Shown one piece after another: positions 56,434 to 64,000 of a DNA stretch of 64,000 bases; position 1 is the first letter of the stretch; each line of letters begins with the position of its first letter. Where the stretch lies: contig CAKUOD010000008.1 of the NCBI GenBank assembly GCA_934668695.1, positions 1 to 64,000 of the forward strand. The letters are read 5' to 3'. The position numbers and the translations under genes are program-made. The notes below the pieces were generated by a model. The model made no database searches, was not told the DNA's origin, and saw only the letters and a list, made by a program, of their open reading frames with translations. Origin of the DNA: an uncultured Collinsella sp. (GTDB taxonomy: Bacteria > Actinomycetota > Coriobacteriia > Coriobacteriales > Coriobacteriaceae).

Positions 56434-57228
56434 TTAGTCTTCGTCGTCTTCGAGCGGATCGTAGTCGGAATCGACACCGGCGGCTGCATGGGAACCGTTG
56501 AACTTGAAGCCCATGAAGACGATAGCCAGGCACACACCGATCAGAGCGACCGCGATGACGGACAGGTTGAGGTAGGCGGCGAGCAGGAAGCCGATGAACA
56601 GGAACGGGGTCATGCCCTTCTTGATCATCATGGTGAGCAGCAGGGCCAAGCCGTAGGCAGTCATGATCTTGGTCGAGACGTTCAGACCAGTGGACAGCCA
56701 CTCGGGAACCATGTTGACGATGGCCTGGACCAGGTCGGTGCCGACAAAGACGGCCAGGAAGATCGGCAGGAAGTACATGATGGCGTACAGACCGGAGCCG
56801 GCGCAGATGTGCATACGGTAGGCGGTCTTAAACTTGCCGTTATCGATCGCGCTATCGGCCACATGGGTGAGGGCGGCGATGATGGAACGGAAGACAATGC
56901 CGAGGAGCTGACCCAGGACGGCGACCGGGATGGCGATCGTCATGGCGGTCTCGGCGGAAGCATCGGTCAGGCATGCGAAGGCAGCGGCCACGATGCCACC
57001 CAGGACCATATCGGGCGGGACGGCTGCGCCGACCTGCACCAGGCCCATGGACACGAGCTCGACGGCGGCACCGACGGCGAGGCCGGTGGGCACATCGCCC
57101 AGCAGCAGACCGACGAGCGTAGCGCCAACGAGGGGCTGCTCGAAGTTAAGACGACCGAGCAGGCGGGAGTCCCACATGCAGAACACGCCGACGAGGCCGA
57201 CGAGCACCGCACTGATGAACGTATTCAT
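56434..57228 (-). CDS. PTS mannose-family EIIC component
   Basis: 264 residues. Helices starting ISAVLVGLVGVFCMWDSRLLG, then QPLVGATLVGLLLGDVPTGLAVGAAVELVSMGLVQVGAAVPPD near 31-73, the EIIC sugar-binding stretch of the ManY family, and several more helices to an acidic tail (YDPLEDDED). RBS AAGGAGAAGGG. 13 bp separate it from EIID. The sugar cannot be told from the sequence; operon context with SIS paralog 2 suggests fructoselysine-type substrates. Confidence 0.93.
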   Translation of the reverse strand: MNTFISAVLVGLVGVFCMWDSRLLGRLNFEQPLVGATLVGLLLGDVPTGLAVGAAVELVSMGLVQVGAAVPPDMVLGGIVAAAFACLTDASAETAMTIAIPVAVLGQLLGIVFRSIIAALTHVADSAIDNGKFKTAYRMHICAGSGLYAIMYFLPIFLAVFVGTDLVQAIVNMVPEWLSTGLNVSTKIMTAYGLALLLTMMIKKGMTPFLFIGFLLAAYLNLSVIAVALIGVCLAIVFMGFKFNGSHAAAGVDSDYDPLEDDED

Positions 57229-57264
57229 ACCCTTCTCCTTTCAGTCAGGCAAAAGCCTGGTTGA

Positions 57265-58188
57265 TTACAGCTTGGCGTCGATGTCGACGCTCTGATACGT
57301 GGGGGTCTGCTGGACATAGAGCTTGATGCCCATGTCGAGCAGCTGGTTGACGTCGGCCTTCTGGTTGGCGTCGAAGAAAACGGAGCTGTCCTTGCCGCCG
57401 ATCTGGTCGGCACCGTCGTGGTTGGCGGTGGCGCCTAGGTTGATGGCGTCGAGCTTGTAGCCCTGGCAGAACTGCAGCATCTCGGCGGTGTTGCCGAAGA
57501 CGAACATGACGCGCTCACCGAGGGTGTTGAGCTTGTCCATCTTGGCGAGGGCACGCTCGACGGTGAAGACGTTCAGGCGCACGCCCTGGGGCTTGGCTAG
57601 CTTAAGAGCGCCCTTCTTGATGTCATCGTTGGCGGCAGCGTTGTCGACGACGATGATGCGCTCAGCCTGGACCTTGGTGGTCCAGGTAAAGACGACCTGG
57701 CCGTGCAGCAGGCGGTAGTCAAGACGTGCGAGGACGATCTTGGCGGGGCCGGCGTTGTGACGGGGTGCCTTGGCCTTCTTGGCGGGAGCCGCGGCGACCT
57801 CGACCGGGGCGTTGGGGTTGGTCAGACCGGTGCGGGCCTCGTTGATGAGGGCCGCGAGCTCGGCGCCCTTGACGGGGGCGGGGCTCATAGCGAGCGTGAG
57901 CGCCAGCGGGATGTTGAAACCGCTGACAACCGTGAACTTCGTGCCGTTCTTGGAAAGCTCGACCATGTTGTTGTTGACCGAGCTACCGAGCATATCGGTT
58001 AGCACGTAGACGGTGTCGTCCGCGTTGAACGTGGCGATCATGGCGTCCACCTTGTTGGTGATGGGCTCCTTGTCGTCACGAGCAAGCGACACGACGTGGA
58101 CGTTCGACACGTCGCCGAGAACCATCTCGAGCGTGTCTTTGGCGCCTGCGGCCAGGCCGCCATGAGATGCGAGAATGATCTGATTCAT
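57265..58188 (-). CDS. PTS mannose-family EIIAB fusion
   Basis: 307 residues. EIIA domain (1-130): IILASHGGLAAGAKDTLEM with phospho-His at residue 9, and TDMLGSSVNNN near 64. An Ala/Pro/Lys linker follows (EVAAAPAKKAKAPRHNAGP), then the EIIB domain: IVLARLDYRLLHGQVVFTW with the phospho-His in LLHGQ near 162. The fused ManX order (A then B) is normal. First gene of the operon EIIAB-EIIC-EIID-SIS. RBS GGAGGAGG. Confidence 0.95.
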   Translation of the reverse strand: MNQIILASHGGLAAGAKDTLEMVLGDVSNVHVVSLARDDKEPITNKVDAMIATFNADDTVYVLTDMLGSSVNNNMVELSKNGTKFTVVSGFNIPLALTLAMSPAPVKGAELAALINEARTGLTNPNAPVEVAAAPAKKAKAPRHNAGPAKIVLARLDYRLLHGQVVFTWTTKVQAERIIVVDNAAANDDIKKGALKLAKPQGVRLNVFTVERALAKMDKLNTLGERVMFVFGNTAEMLQFCQGYKLDAINLGATANHDGADQIGGKDSSVFFDANQKADVNQLLDMGIKLYVQQTPTYQSVDIDAKL

Positions 58189-58212
58189 CTTGCCTCCTCC
58201 TTTTCGTTATGG

Positions 58213-58260
58213 TCATTATAACGTCTTATACGTTGCTTATATTGCTAATTAGTATAAAGA
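58213..58260 (-). promoter_or_regulatory. PTS operon promoter with AT-rich operator-like repeats
   Basis: On the minus strand CAACGTATAAGACGTTATAA, with AACGTAT and ACGTTAT partly inverted, plus AT-rich TATACTAATTAGCAATATAA upstream. It shares GACGTTATA with the gntR promoter at 52181. It ends about 25 bp before the EIIAB start codon. Confidence 0.5.
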
Positions 58261-58370
58261 CCGTTCGCGGGTGAAAATCGACCGTTGACGGGTTTAACGT
58301 ACTCGAAACGTTGGGGTTGGTTAGCGAGCCTTGGCTGGATACGCCGCGATCCAGGCCTCGGCATTGGCCC

Positions 58371-59453
58371 CTATCGCACGAAGTACCAGGGGCTTTCCTG
58401 CACGGTGGGCTCCAGCGCGATACCCGTGCGCTCCTTGAACAGATCCATGTCCTGCGATTTCTCCGTCCACCACGCGTTGGGCTTAAAAGTCATGCTCTCG
58501 ACAATACGTTTCACAATGACGCCGTTGCGCAGCTTGGAGAAGTCGGTGTTCATGATCAGGATGGACGTGAGCACCAGCACAATGCCCAGGACCTTGACGG
58601 CGCCGGCGGACTCGGCATAGATGCCGATGCCCAGCAGCACGGTAACCACCGTCTCGAACGACATCACGACCGGGACCTTCGACGTCTCGAGCCCCATGGA
58701 CAGGCCTTGCATATACAGGATGTAGGCGACGGCCGTGGGAATCAGGCCAAAGCCCGCGAACAACAAGATAAGCTGCGGCGACATAGCAGCCGCCATATCG
58801 GGCCACGGGGCCGTGATGGCCGCCATAACCGCGCCGCCAAAGACGAAGCCCCAAAAGGTGACAGCCAGCGGGTGCACGGTTTTGGTCGCTATGCGGCTGA
58901 ACACCGCAAGCAGCGCGCCGCACAATCCGGCGACGACGCCCGAGGTGACACCCCAAACCGAGAAATGGAAACCGGACAGATCGCCGTTTGTCACCGCGAG
59001 CACGCAGCCCAGGATGTTACAGGCGATCGCCACGAGCTTGACCGACGTGACGCGCTCTTTATAGAGCATGCGGCCCAGGATGCAGCCAAAGACCGGCGAG
59101 GTGTAGAGCAAAACCGACGCCGTGGACATGCCCACCTCGCGCATGCACTCGTAATAGAGTGTGTTGGCGGTGGCAAGGCCGATGATGCCGACAAGCGCGC
59201 AGGGGATGAGCTCTTTGGGGCTCGCCTTAAACAGGGCCAGCGGACCCGGGGCCGTCGTGGTCCCCTCGCCCGGGCGGCAACCCATAAACGCCAGCACGGG
59301 CGCCAGGATAAGAGCGCCGACCAGCAGACGGAAGGCCGCCATGCTTTGGGACGTAATGCCCATGGCCGAGATGCCGTTGACGTAGATTCCAATGGTGCCC
59401 CACATGAGCGCGGCGATCAGCACCAGCACATAGCCCAGATTGCTTTTCTTCAA
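58371..59453 (-). CDS. DMT-superfamily (EamA) transporter next to the PTS operon
   Basis: 360 residues if started at the TTG at 59453, which has a strong SD GAGGGGG six bases before; the ATG at 59489 (372 residues) has no SD and sits in the operator region. Ten helices in two EamA repeats (YVLVLIAALMWGTIGIYV; SGVVAGLCGALLAVFSRIA), with VPVVMSFETVVTVLLGIG near the end. A 45-residue soluble tail follows. It may carry the substrate or product (such as an amino acid) of the PTS/SIS pathway. Confidence 0.82.
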   Translation of the reverse strand: MKKSNLGYVLVLIAALMWGTIGIYVNGISAMGITSQSMAAFRLLVGALILAPVLAFMGCRPGEGTTTAPGPLALFKASPKELIPCALVGIIGLATANTLYYECMREVGMSTASVLLYTSPVFGCILGRMLYKERVTSVKLVAIACNILGCVLAVTNGDLSGFHFSVWGVTSGVVAGLCGALLAVFSRIATKTVHPLAVTFWGFVFGGAVMAAITAPWPDMAAAMSPQLILLFAGFGLIPTAVAYILYMQGLSMGLETSKVPVVMSFETVVTVLLGIGIYAESAGAVKVLGIVLVLTSILIMNTDFSKLRNGVIVKRIVESMTFKPNAWWTEKSQDMDLFKERTGIALEPTVQESPWYFVR

Positions 59454-59490
59454 CGCAGCCCCCTCGATATTGTTTCCAATATGTTTCATA

Positions 59491-59514
59491 CTACGTTATA
59501 GTCGTTATATACAT
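59491..59514 (-). promoter_or_regulatory. CGTTATA direct-repeat site upstream of the DMT gene
   Basis: CTACGTTATAGTCGTTATATAC has CGTTATA twice, 10 bp apart. GTCGTTATATAC matches GACGTTATATAC at the gntR promoter. It covers the place where a promoter would be expected. Confidence 0.45.
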
Positions 59515-59562
59515 TTTTCAAGACACAAATCGGCGAACGGGAAATCTCTTGAAACAAGGAGT

Positions 59563-59632
59563 GTCCCCAACTGCCGGCAGAAAAGGAACGTCCCTAACTG
59601 CCGGCAGAAAGGGAACGTCCCCAAGTGCCGCT
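59563..59632. repeat. Tandem GGAACGTCCC/CTGCCGGCAG repeats
   Basis: GTCCCCAACTGCCGGCAGAAAAG, GTCCCTAACTGCCGGCAGAAAGG and GTCCCCAAGTGCCG follow each other in direct order, separated by GGAAC. They resemble one arm of the palindrome at 30235. They lie between the DMT promoter and SIS paralog 3. Confidence 0.7.
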
Positions 59633-59655
59633 CTGATGGGTTTGCAGTGTCGGCT

Positions 59656-59684
59656 GGTCCGCCGTTCGGCAGAACGGCGGAACC
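59656..59684 (-). terminator. Hairpin after SIS paralog 3
   Basis: CCGCCGTTC-GGCA-GAACGGCGG, the same stem as at 51352, sits about 8 bp after the SIS paralog 3 stop and is preceded by TTTGCAGTGTCGGCTGGT, which matches TTTGCAGCGTCGACCGGT at 51334. No T-run. Confidence 0.5.
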
Positions 59685-59691
59685 AATACCC

Positions 59692-60684
59692 TTAGTAGTC
59701 GAGCTTCCACATGTAACGGCGCGTCATGTAGTCCTTGTGGGTGACGGCAGAGAGCGCGCGCATGTACACGTTGTTGAGGATCGGGGCAAAGATCAGGTGG
59801 TTGAAGTACTCGCTCACGCTGTCCTTGATGTCGTTGAGACCGAGCTCCTTGGCGTCGAGCTGGTAGACGCGCTCGCCACCGTACTGGTTGACAAAGCGAA
59901 TGCCGCGCTCGTCGTTGCAACGGCTGCGGCCAACGCTGATGAGCTGGAACAGCGAGGTGCGCTTGTCCAGGATCTCGAAGGGACCGTGGAAGAAGTCGCA
60001 GGTGTTGATGGTGCAGGAGTCGATCTGCAGCATCTCCTGAACGTTGCAGATGCTAAAGACATAGGCGGCACCAAAGAGCGGGCCCTGAGCCATAACGTTG
60101 ATGCAGGGCTTGTCGGCATTCTGCTCGGCCCACTTGGCGGCAAGTGGGGTGGTGTACTCCACGGCCTTGCGATAGATGGGATCGACCAGGTCGAAGGCGG
60201 CCATGGCGGTCTCGTACTCGGCATAGCCCTCGGTCTGCTGCGTGAGCTCCATGGCGATCATGGTCACGACGGCGGAGTTGGTGCGGCCCATGCAGGACTC
60301 GTCGACGGCCAGGCTGTCGTACTGAACTTTGTAGTCGCAGACCTCGGTAAGGCCGGACTCGTCAACGTAAATGGCAATGGTGCTGGCGCCGTGATCCTTG
60401 GCGACCTGGGCGGCGACGATGGTCTCCTTGGTGCCGCGCATGGAAACGACGACGGCCAGGGTGTTCTCGTTGACGTAGGCCGGGGTGGCGTGAACGAACT
60501 CGTTGCTGGTGTAGCTGGAGCTCACGACCTGCGTGGCCTCGTGCTCCATAAAGTACTGGGCAGGATAGTTGCCGCCGTTGGAGCCGCCGGCGCCGATCCA
60601 CACGACGCGCTTGATGCCGCCCTTGTCTGCCTTGTCAGCCAAAACCTGCGAAACGACGTCCTTGACCTGTTCCTGAGTAGTCAT
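59692..60684 (-). CDS. SIS-domain deglycase/isomerase-like, paralog 3
   Basis: 330 residues. SIS 1: IKRVVWIGAGGSNGGNYPA, then VVVSMRGTKETIVAA, where the usual S-x-S-G-x-T-x-E loop has lost its second Ser. SIS 2: INVMAQGPLFGAAYVFSI and INTCDFFHGPFEILDK (Cys-Asp in place of Gly-Glu before FFHGPFE); the C-terminus is RRYMWKLDY. Closest in this window to paralog 2. Divergent from its own GntR regulator. Substrate likely a related glycated compound; the loop changes suggest a different specificity. Confidence 0.75.
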   Translation of the reverse strand: MTTQEQVKDVVSQVLADKADKGGIKRVVWIGAGGSNGGNYPAQYFMEHEATQVVSSSYTSNEFVHATPAYVNENTLAVVVSMRGTKETIVAAQVAKDHGASTIAIYVDESGLTEVCDYKVQYDSLAVDESCMGRTNSAVVTMIAMELTQQTEGYAEYETAMAAFDLVDPIYRKAVEYTTPLAAKWAEQNADKPCINVMAQGPLFGAAYVFSICNVQEMLQIDSCTINTCDFFHGPFEILDKRTSLFQLISVGRSRCNDERGIRFVNQYGGERVYQLDAKELGLNDIKDSVSEYFNHLIFAPILNNVYMRALSAVTHKDYMTRRYMWKLDY

Positions 60685-60722
60685 CGTGCATCAGCCTTTC
60701 TTCTCGTTTGATGCTCTCGATG

Positions 60723-60881
60723 GCATACAAGTTACATACATGTCTTTGCGATGTCGACTAGTTGTATGCTATATTTGTCTTAGAAATTTTGCTGCCATGG
60801 TTTTCAGAAATCATTTACCAGCGGTTTTGTTGTCATGTTGGATACATGCTTGGTTCGGCAAGCATACAAGTTAGATACAGG
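60723..60881. promoter_or_regulatory. GCATACAAG operators in the SIS3-gntR3 divergent promoter
   Basis: GCATACAAGTTACATACATG at 60723 and GCATACAAGTTAGATACAGG at 60862 are near-identical 20-mers 139 bp apart. An inverted TTGTATGC lies at 60762 and GGATACATGC at 60840. Such paired sites fit control of both divergent genes by the GntR protein, with looping possible. Confidence 0.7.
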
Positions 60882-60889
60882 TTGGTCGC

Positions 60890-61612
60890 ATGAGCACTTC
60901 GTCGAAAAAGAACTTGGCCCAATACGAGCGCCTGGCGGGCACGCTGCGCGACCGTATCGCCGCTGGCACCTACGCACGCGGAGACAAGTTGCCATCCGAG
61001 ATGGAGCTCATGGCAGAATCGGGTCTGTCGCGCAGCACCGTGCGCCACGCGCTTAAGGTGCTGGTGGATGAGGGCCTGGTGCGCACCGAGCGCGGGCGCG
61101 GCGCCTTTGTGGCCGACACGCCCGAGGTGCACGAGAACAATCTGGTGTTTTCGAGCTATACCAAGCAGGTCGAGGGACAGGGCATGAAGCCTACCACGCG
61201 CACGGTGGACTCGGGTTTCGCCAAGGCGGCGGGCAGCGTGGCCAAGTTCTTTGATGCCGCCGTGGGCAGCAAGCTCGTCAAGCTTGTCCGCCTGCGTTAT
61301 CTGGACGACGTGCCGCTCTGCTTGGAAACCACGTATCTGCCGCCGAGCTTTGGGGCGCTCATCGACCGCGACATCAACGGGTCGCTCTACGCCACACTGC
61401 GCCAGGAGTTCCATCGCGCGCCGGCCCAGGGCAACAAAACCTTTGAGGTGTGCTATGCCTCGCAAAACGAGGCGTTTTTGCTCAATGTTGAGCGCGGGCA
61501 GGCGCTGATCCTTATCACCGACTACGTCTACGACACCGACGGACGCCCGCTCCACGTCTCCAAGCGCATCCAACGAACCGACCGCGCCAAATACACCGAA
61601 CCCATCGGCTAG
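60890..61612 (+). CDS. GntR-family regulator with UTRA domain
   Basis: 240 residues. Winged helix: AQYERLAGTLRDRIAAGTYARG ... ESGLSRSTVRHALKVLVDEGLV, wing TERGRGAFVAD; then UTRA: GMKPTTRTVDSGFAKAAGS, LVRLRYLDDVPLCLETTYLPP, FLLNVERGQALILITDYVYDTDGRPLHVSKR. Divergent from SIS paralog 3, with repeated GCATACAAG sites between. It should repress or activate both in response to a phosphosugar-type ligand. Weak RBS. Confidence 0.9.
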   Translation: MSTSSKKNLAQYERLAGTLRDRIAAGTYARGDKLPSEMELMAESGLSRSTVRHALKVLVDEGLVRTERGRGAFVADTPEVHENNLVFSSYTKQVEGQGMKPTTRTVDSGFAKAAGSVAKFFDAAVGSKLVKLVRLRYLDDVPLCLETTYLPPSFGALIDRDINGSLYATLRQEFHRAPAQGNKTFEVCYASQNEAFLLNVERGQALILITDYVYDTDGRPLHVSKRIQRTDRAKYTEPIG

Positions 61613-61762
61613 CGCACTAAACGAGGCGAAACTAACTAATATGCGTTTTACCTGCGGTTTTTATTAAATCTCAAGCCGGCATGGCGCAAATGCCAACATC
61701 GCCTGGTAACACGCGCCGCCCAAGCTCAACTGTTCCTGCCCAGAATATCCAGCACCGTAAAC

Positions 61763-61885
61763 CTAAGTGAGTAGACTTTTCGCGACCTGCCAAGCACAAC
61801 CAAAACAGCCATCTCCGTGACCTGCGGTTTTACTAAAGCAGATACGCTTTGTGCTCGCCTTGCGCCAAAAAGTCTACTCACTTAG
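61763..61885. repeat. 123-bp inverted-repeat element, copy 2
   Basis: Same 17-bp terminal repeats and length as copy 1 at 53398; about ten internal differences. It lies in the 370-bp gap between gntR3 and the GNAT gene. Nothing else is seen in 61613-61762. Confidence 0.85.
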
Positions 61886-61985
61886 CTCGCAAGGTGTCTC
61901 GACGGGACGATTCGAGTCAAAAAAGCGTACGAATGCTGCATTTCTTGCGGCGATTTGATACCGAAAGACAGCCAAAAACCTGTCC

Positions 61986-62588
61986 CTAAATGGTAGGTTT
62001 GAAACCTTGGGCAACAAGTGCGGGAAACCAGGTTGGTTTGGGCTGGTTGGGGGTGCGCTCGGCTAGAACCAGCTCCATCCAGCACATGTCGTACCAGCGG
62101 CCGAACTTTTGGGCACAACGGTCGAAGGCGCCCACCAGGCGATACCCCATATGGGCATGGAAGTCCTGGCTGTTGTGCGTCAGGTATTCGTCGTCTTTGT
62201 CGTGCGGCACGGCGATGAGCGCGCACATGTTGGTGATGCCCATCGCGACCAGGCACTGCTTGAGCGCATCGTGCAGCTTGCGGCCCAGCCCGCCGTGATG
62301 CACGTCGCGCGCCAGGTAGATCGACGTCTCGACCGACCAGTCGTATGCCTCGCGGCTGTTGAGCGGGCTCACATAGGCATAGCCTACCGGGCGCCCGTCC
62401 AGCTCCATCACCAGATACGGATAGCGCTTGAGCGTACGCTCGATGCGCCCGGCGAACTCCTCAACGCTCGGCACCTCGTATTCGCAGGTAATCGCCGTCT
62501 GGCGCACATACGGCTCATAGATGGCAAGCAACGCCGGCGCGTCGTCGGGCGTTGCCAGACGAATCGTCGGCTCGGATATCTCGGGCAT
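61986..62588 (-). CDS. GNAT N-acetyltransferase (phosphinothricin acetyltransferase-like)
   Basis: 200 residues from the ATG at 62588 (GGGGGAGGG). TIRLATPDDAPALLAIYEPYV N-terminus, then YLVMELDGRPVGYAYVSPL, VETSIYLARDVHHGGLGRKLHDALKQCLV with the acetyl-CoA loop (R/Q-x-x-G-x-G/A as HHGGLGRK), and FHAHMGYRLVGAFDRCAQKFGRWYDMCWMEL, the pattern of the PAT/Bar group. The true substrate is unknown; many such proteins detoxify amino acid analogues. The 3' end shares the GGTAGGTTT half of the cassette repeat. Confidence 0.85.
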   Translation of the reverse strand: MPEISEPTIRLATPDDAPALLAIYEPYVRQTAITCEYEVPSVEEFAGRIERTLKRYPYLVMELDGRPVGYAYVSPLNSREAYDWSVETSIYLARDVHHGGLGRKLHDALKQCLVAMGITNMCALIAVPHDKDDEYLTHNSQDFHAHMGYRLVGAFDRCAQKFGRWYDMCWMELVLAERTPNQPKPTWFPALVAQGFKPTI

Positions 62589-62604
62589 ACAGACCCTCCC
62601 CCTC

Positions 62605-62648
62605 AAAAGCAAAGGCCGCCCCACGCCAAACCCAGGCGCAGGGCGGCC
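62605..62648 (-). terminator. Terminator of ltaE
   Basis: On the minus strand GGCCGCCC pairs with GGGCGGCC around a loop with inner GCGCC/GGCGT pairing, then TTTGCTTTT. It lies about 18 bp after the ltaE stop and before the GNAT start. Confidence 0.75.
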
Positions 62649-62666
62649 CCTCGTCATCACATCAAT

Positions 62667-63692
62667 CTACAGGACAGCCGCCAGCGCGTCGATGTCCTCC
62701 TGCGTCGTGGCCCAGCTGGTGCAAAAGCGCACCACGGTGTGGGTCTCGTCGTACTTTTCCCAGTACTCAATCGCCGCATGCTCGCGAATGCGCGCCATGT
62801 CCTCGTTGGGCAGAATCACAAACTGCTGGTTGGTGGGCGTCTCCAAGAAGAACTGGTAGCCGCGCTCGTGCAGCACACGGCGCAGTGCCTTCGCGGTCTC
62901 AATCGCCTGGCGGCCAATCTCAAAATACAGGCCGTCGGTAAAGAGCGCCTCAAACTGCACGCCCGTCAGGCGGCCCTTGGCCAGCAGCGCGCCGTGCTGC
63001 TTAATGCGCGGAATGGGATGCGCCGGGGCATGCATGCCGCAGAACACCACGGCCTCGCCGCACAGAGCACCGCACTTGGTACCGCCGATGTAGAACACGT
63101 CGCACAGCTGCGCCAGCTCGGGCAGGGTAATGTCGCACTCGTCGGCCGCCAGCGCGTAGGCCAGGCGGGCACCATCCACAAACAGCGGAATCTCGCGCTT
63201 CTGGCACACCGCATGAATCGACGCGAGCTCGGCCTTGGAGTACAGCGTGCCGTATTCGGTCGACAGACTCACGTACACGGCACCCGGGAACACCGTGTGC
63301 TCGTAGCTCTCGTTCTCGTAAAACACCTGGATGTAGTTTTCGAGATCATCGGCGTGCATCTTGCCCTCGTAACCGGGGATGGTGAGCACCTTGTGGCCGC
63401 CAAACTCGATGGCGCCTGCCTCATGGCAAGCAACGTGGCCGGTCTCGGCGGCAACGACGCCCTCGTACGGAGCGAGCAGCATATCGATCACCGTCGCGTT
63501 GGCCTGCGTGCCGCCCACCAGCAAGAACACATCGGCATCGGGCGCCTGACAAGCCTCACGGATAAGCTGCTTGGCACGCTCGGTGTGCGTGTCGGTACCA
63601 TAGCCGGGCTGCGGCTCCATGTTGGTGTCGACGAGTGCCTGCAGCACCGCCGGGTGCGCACCGTGGGAATAATCGTTGTTGAAAGCGAGCAT
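62667..63692 (-). CDS. ltaE: Low-specificity L-threonine aldolase
   Basis: 341 residues. PLP-dependent fold type I enzyme that splits threonine or allo-threonine to glycine and acetaldehyde. FNNDYSHGAHPAVLQAL N-terminus, FLLVGGTQANATVI near 56, CHEAGAIEFGGHKV near 88-101, LFVDGARLAYAL near 170 (PLP Asp), and IGGTKCGALCGEA with the Schiff-base Lys near 200. Length normal. Confidence 0.93.
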   Translation of the reverse strand: MLAFNNDYSHGAHPAVLQALVDTNMEPQPGYGTDTHTERAKQLIREACQAPDADVFLLVGGTQANATVIDMLLAPYEGVVAAETGHVACHEAGAIEFGGHKVLTIPGYEGKMHADDLENYIQVFYENESYEHTVFPGAVYVSLSTEYGTLYSKAELASIHAVCQKREIPLFVDGARLAYALAADECDITLPELAQLCDVFYIGGTKCGALCGEAVVFCGMHAPAHPIPRIKQHGALLAKGRLTGVQFEALFTDGLYFEIGRQAIETAKALRRVLHERGYQFFLETPTNQQFVILPNEDMARIREHAAIEYWEKYDETHTVVRFCTSWATTQEDIDALAAVL

Positions 63693-63737
63693 GGCAATCC
63701 TCTCTTACCGGATATCGGCCAGATGATTCAGGTGGAG

Positions 63738-64000
63738 CTATTGTACGCCGTGCGGATAGGCAATGCGCGCGGCAAGGCACTCAAGTGCCAACACCAGGGC
63801 AAAGCCGCAGCTCACATCGGTCAAAAAATGTGCGCCGATCACGATACGACCAAAGGCGACGAGCGCCGCGACGGCCGCCGCCACCCAAAAGACCACGCGA
63901 CGACGCGACGGCTTTTCCGTAAAGGCAGCCGCGGGAAGCCCAGCGAGCATAAGGCCGATAGCCGCATGCGCGGTGTGCCCGCTCGCAAACGACTTAAAGC
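63738..64000 (-). CDS. PAP2-family phosphatase (partial, cut by window edge)
   Basis: At least 87 residues; the 5' end lies beyond 64000. Motifs of type 2 phosphatidic acid phosphatases: KSFASGHTAHAAIG (PSGH-like) and GRIVIGAHFLTDVSCGF (S/G-R-x5-H-x3-D with catalytic His), with membrane helices between. Probably an undecaprenyl-pyrophosphate or lipid phosphatase. It is the last gene in the window, transcribed toward ltaE. Confidence 0.8.
   Translation of the reverse strand, partial: FKSFASGHTAHAAIGLMLAGLPAAAFTEKPSRRRVVFWVAAAVAALVAFGRIVIGAHFLTDVSCGFALVLALECLAARIAYPHGVQ

Overview
The window is high-GC bacterial DNA, almost certainly from the Coriobacteriia and most like Collinsella. This is inferred from gene content and style: an actinobacterial-type Tad pilus locus, a mannose-family PTS with SIS-domain sugar isomerases, UTRA-type GntR regulators, DUF4012, a low-specificity threonine aldolase, and many palindromic intergenic elements. 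No database search was possible.

Layout. 1-2050: rsmI and a GH5-like protein that lacks the usual acid/base Glu. 2050-3200: three tandem hairpins, tRNA-Phe with a duplicated 3' end, and an antitoxin gene whose toxin survives only as a 26-codon remnant. 3250-12854: a leftward, mostly overlapping Tad/Flp pilus operon (cpaB, receiver-like gene, tadZ, tadA, tadB, tadC, flp, a small membrane protein, three TadE-like pilins, a large TadG-like protein, DUF192). No secretin or prepilin peptidase gene is present. 13000-19200: rsgA, a P-type Ca2+ ATPase with an SD-masking leader hairpin, and pyk. 19500-24400: a nuclease-fold-like hypothetical, a zinc PLC-like protein, and an ECF transporter nikMN-nikQ-nikO behind a NikR-type operator, so nickel is the likely substrate.

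24477-35700: pheST under a Phe T-box, carboxypeptidase M32, glmM, a DUF4012 protein, a DMT-family transporter and tRNA-Val. 36000-40100: small zinc-ribbon and hypothetical genes and a Schlafen-AlbA/ATPase regulator with two clusters of TTATCTCTC repeats. 40237-47135: an M16C metallopeptidase, a hicAB module with its promoter and operator, fau, metA and an L-2-hydroxyacid dehydrogenase.

47184-61612 is the most distinctive catabolic region. Three FrlB/Gfr-like SIS isomerases or deglycases, three UTRA GntR regulators, a complete mannose-family PTS (EIIAB, EIIC, EIID), a HAD phosphatase and a DMT transporter lie together, with recQ and yitT between them. The set resembles systems that import glycated amino acids (fructoselysine, glucoselysine) by PTS and cleave the 6-phosphates. 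Repeated operator-like motifs sit at the promoters. The window ends with a GNAT acetyltransferase, threonine aldolase and a partial PAP2 phosphatase.

Non-coding structure is unusually rich. Two copies of a structured RNA-like element with compensatory changes lie at 30295 and 51239. A 123-bp element with 17-bp terminal inverted repeats occurs twice (53398, 61763). A hairpin cassette lies just ahead of the RBS of fau and of the HAD gene. Several long perfect inverted repeats occupy intergenic gaps.
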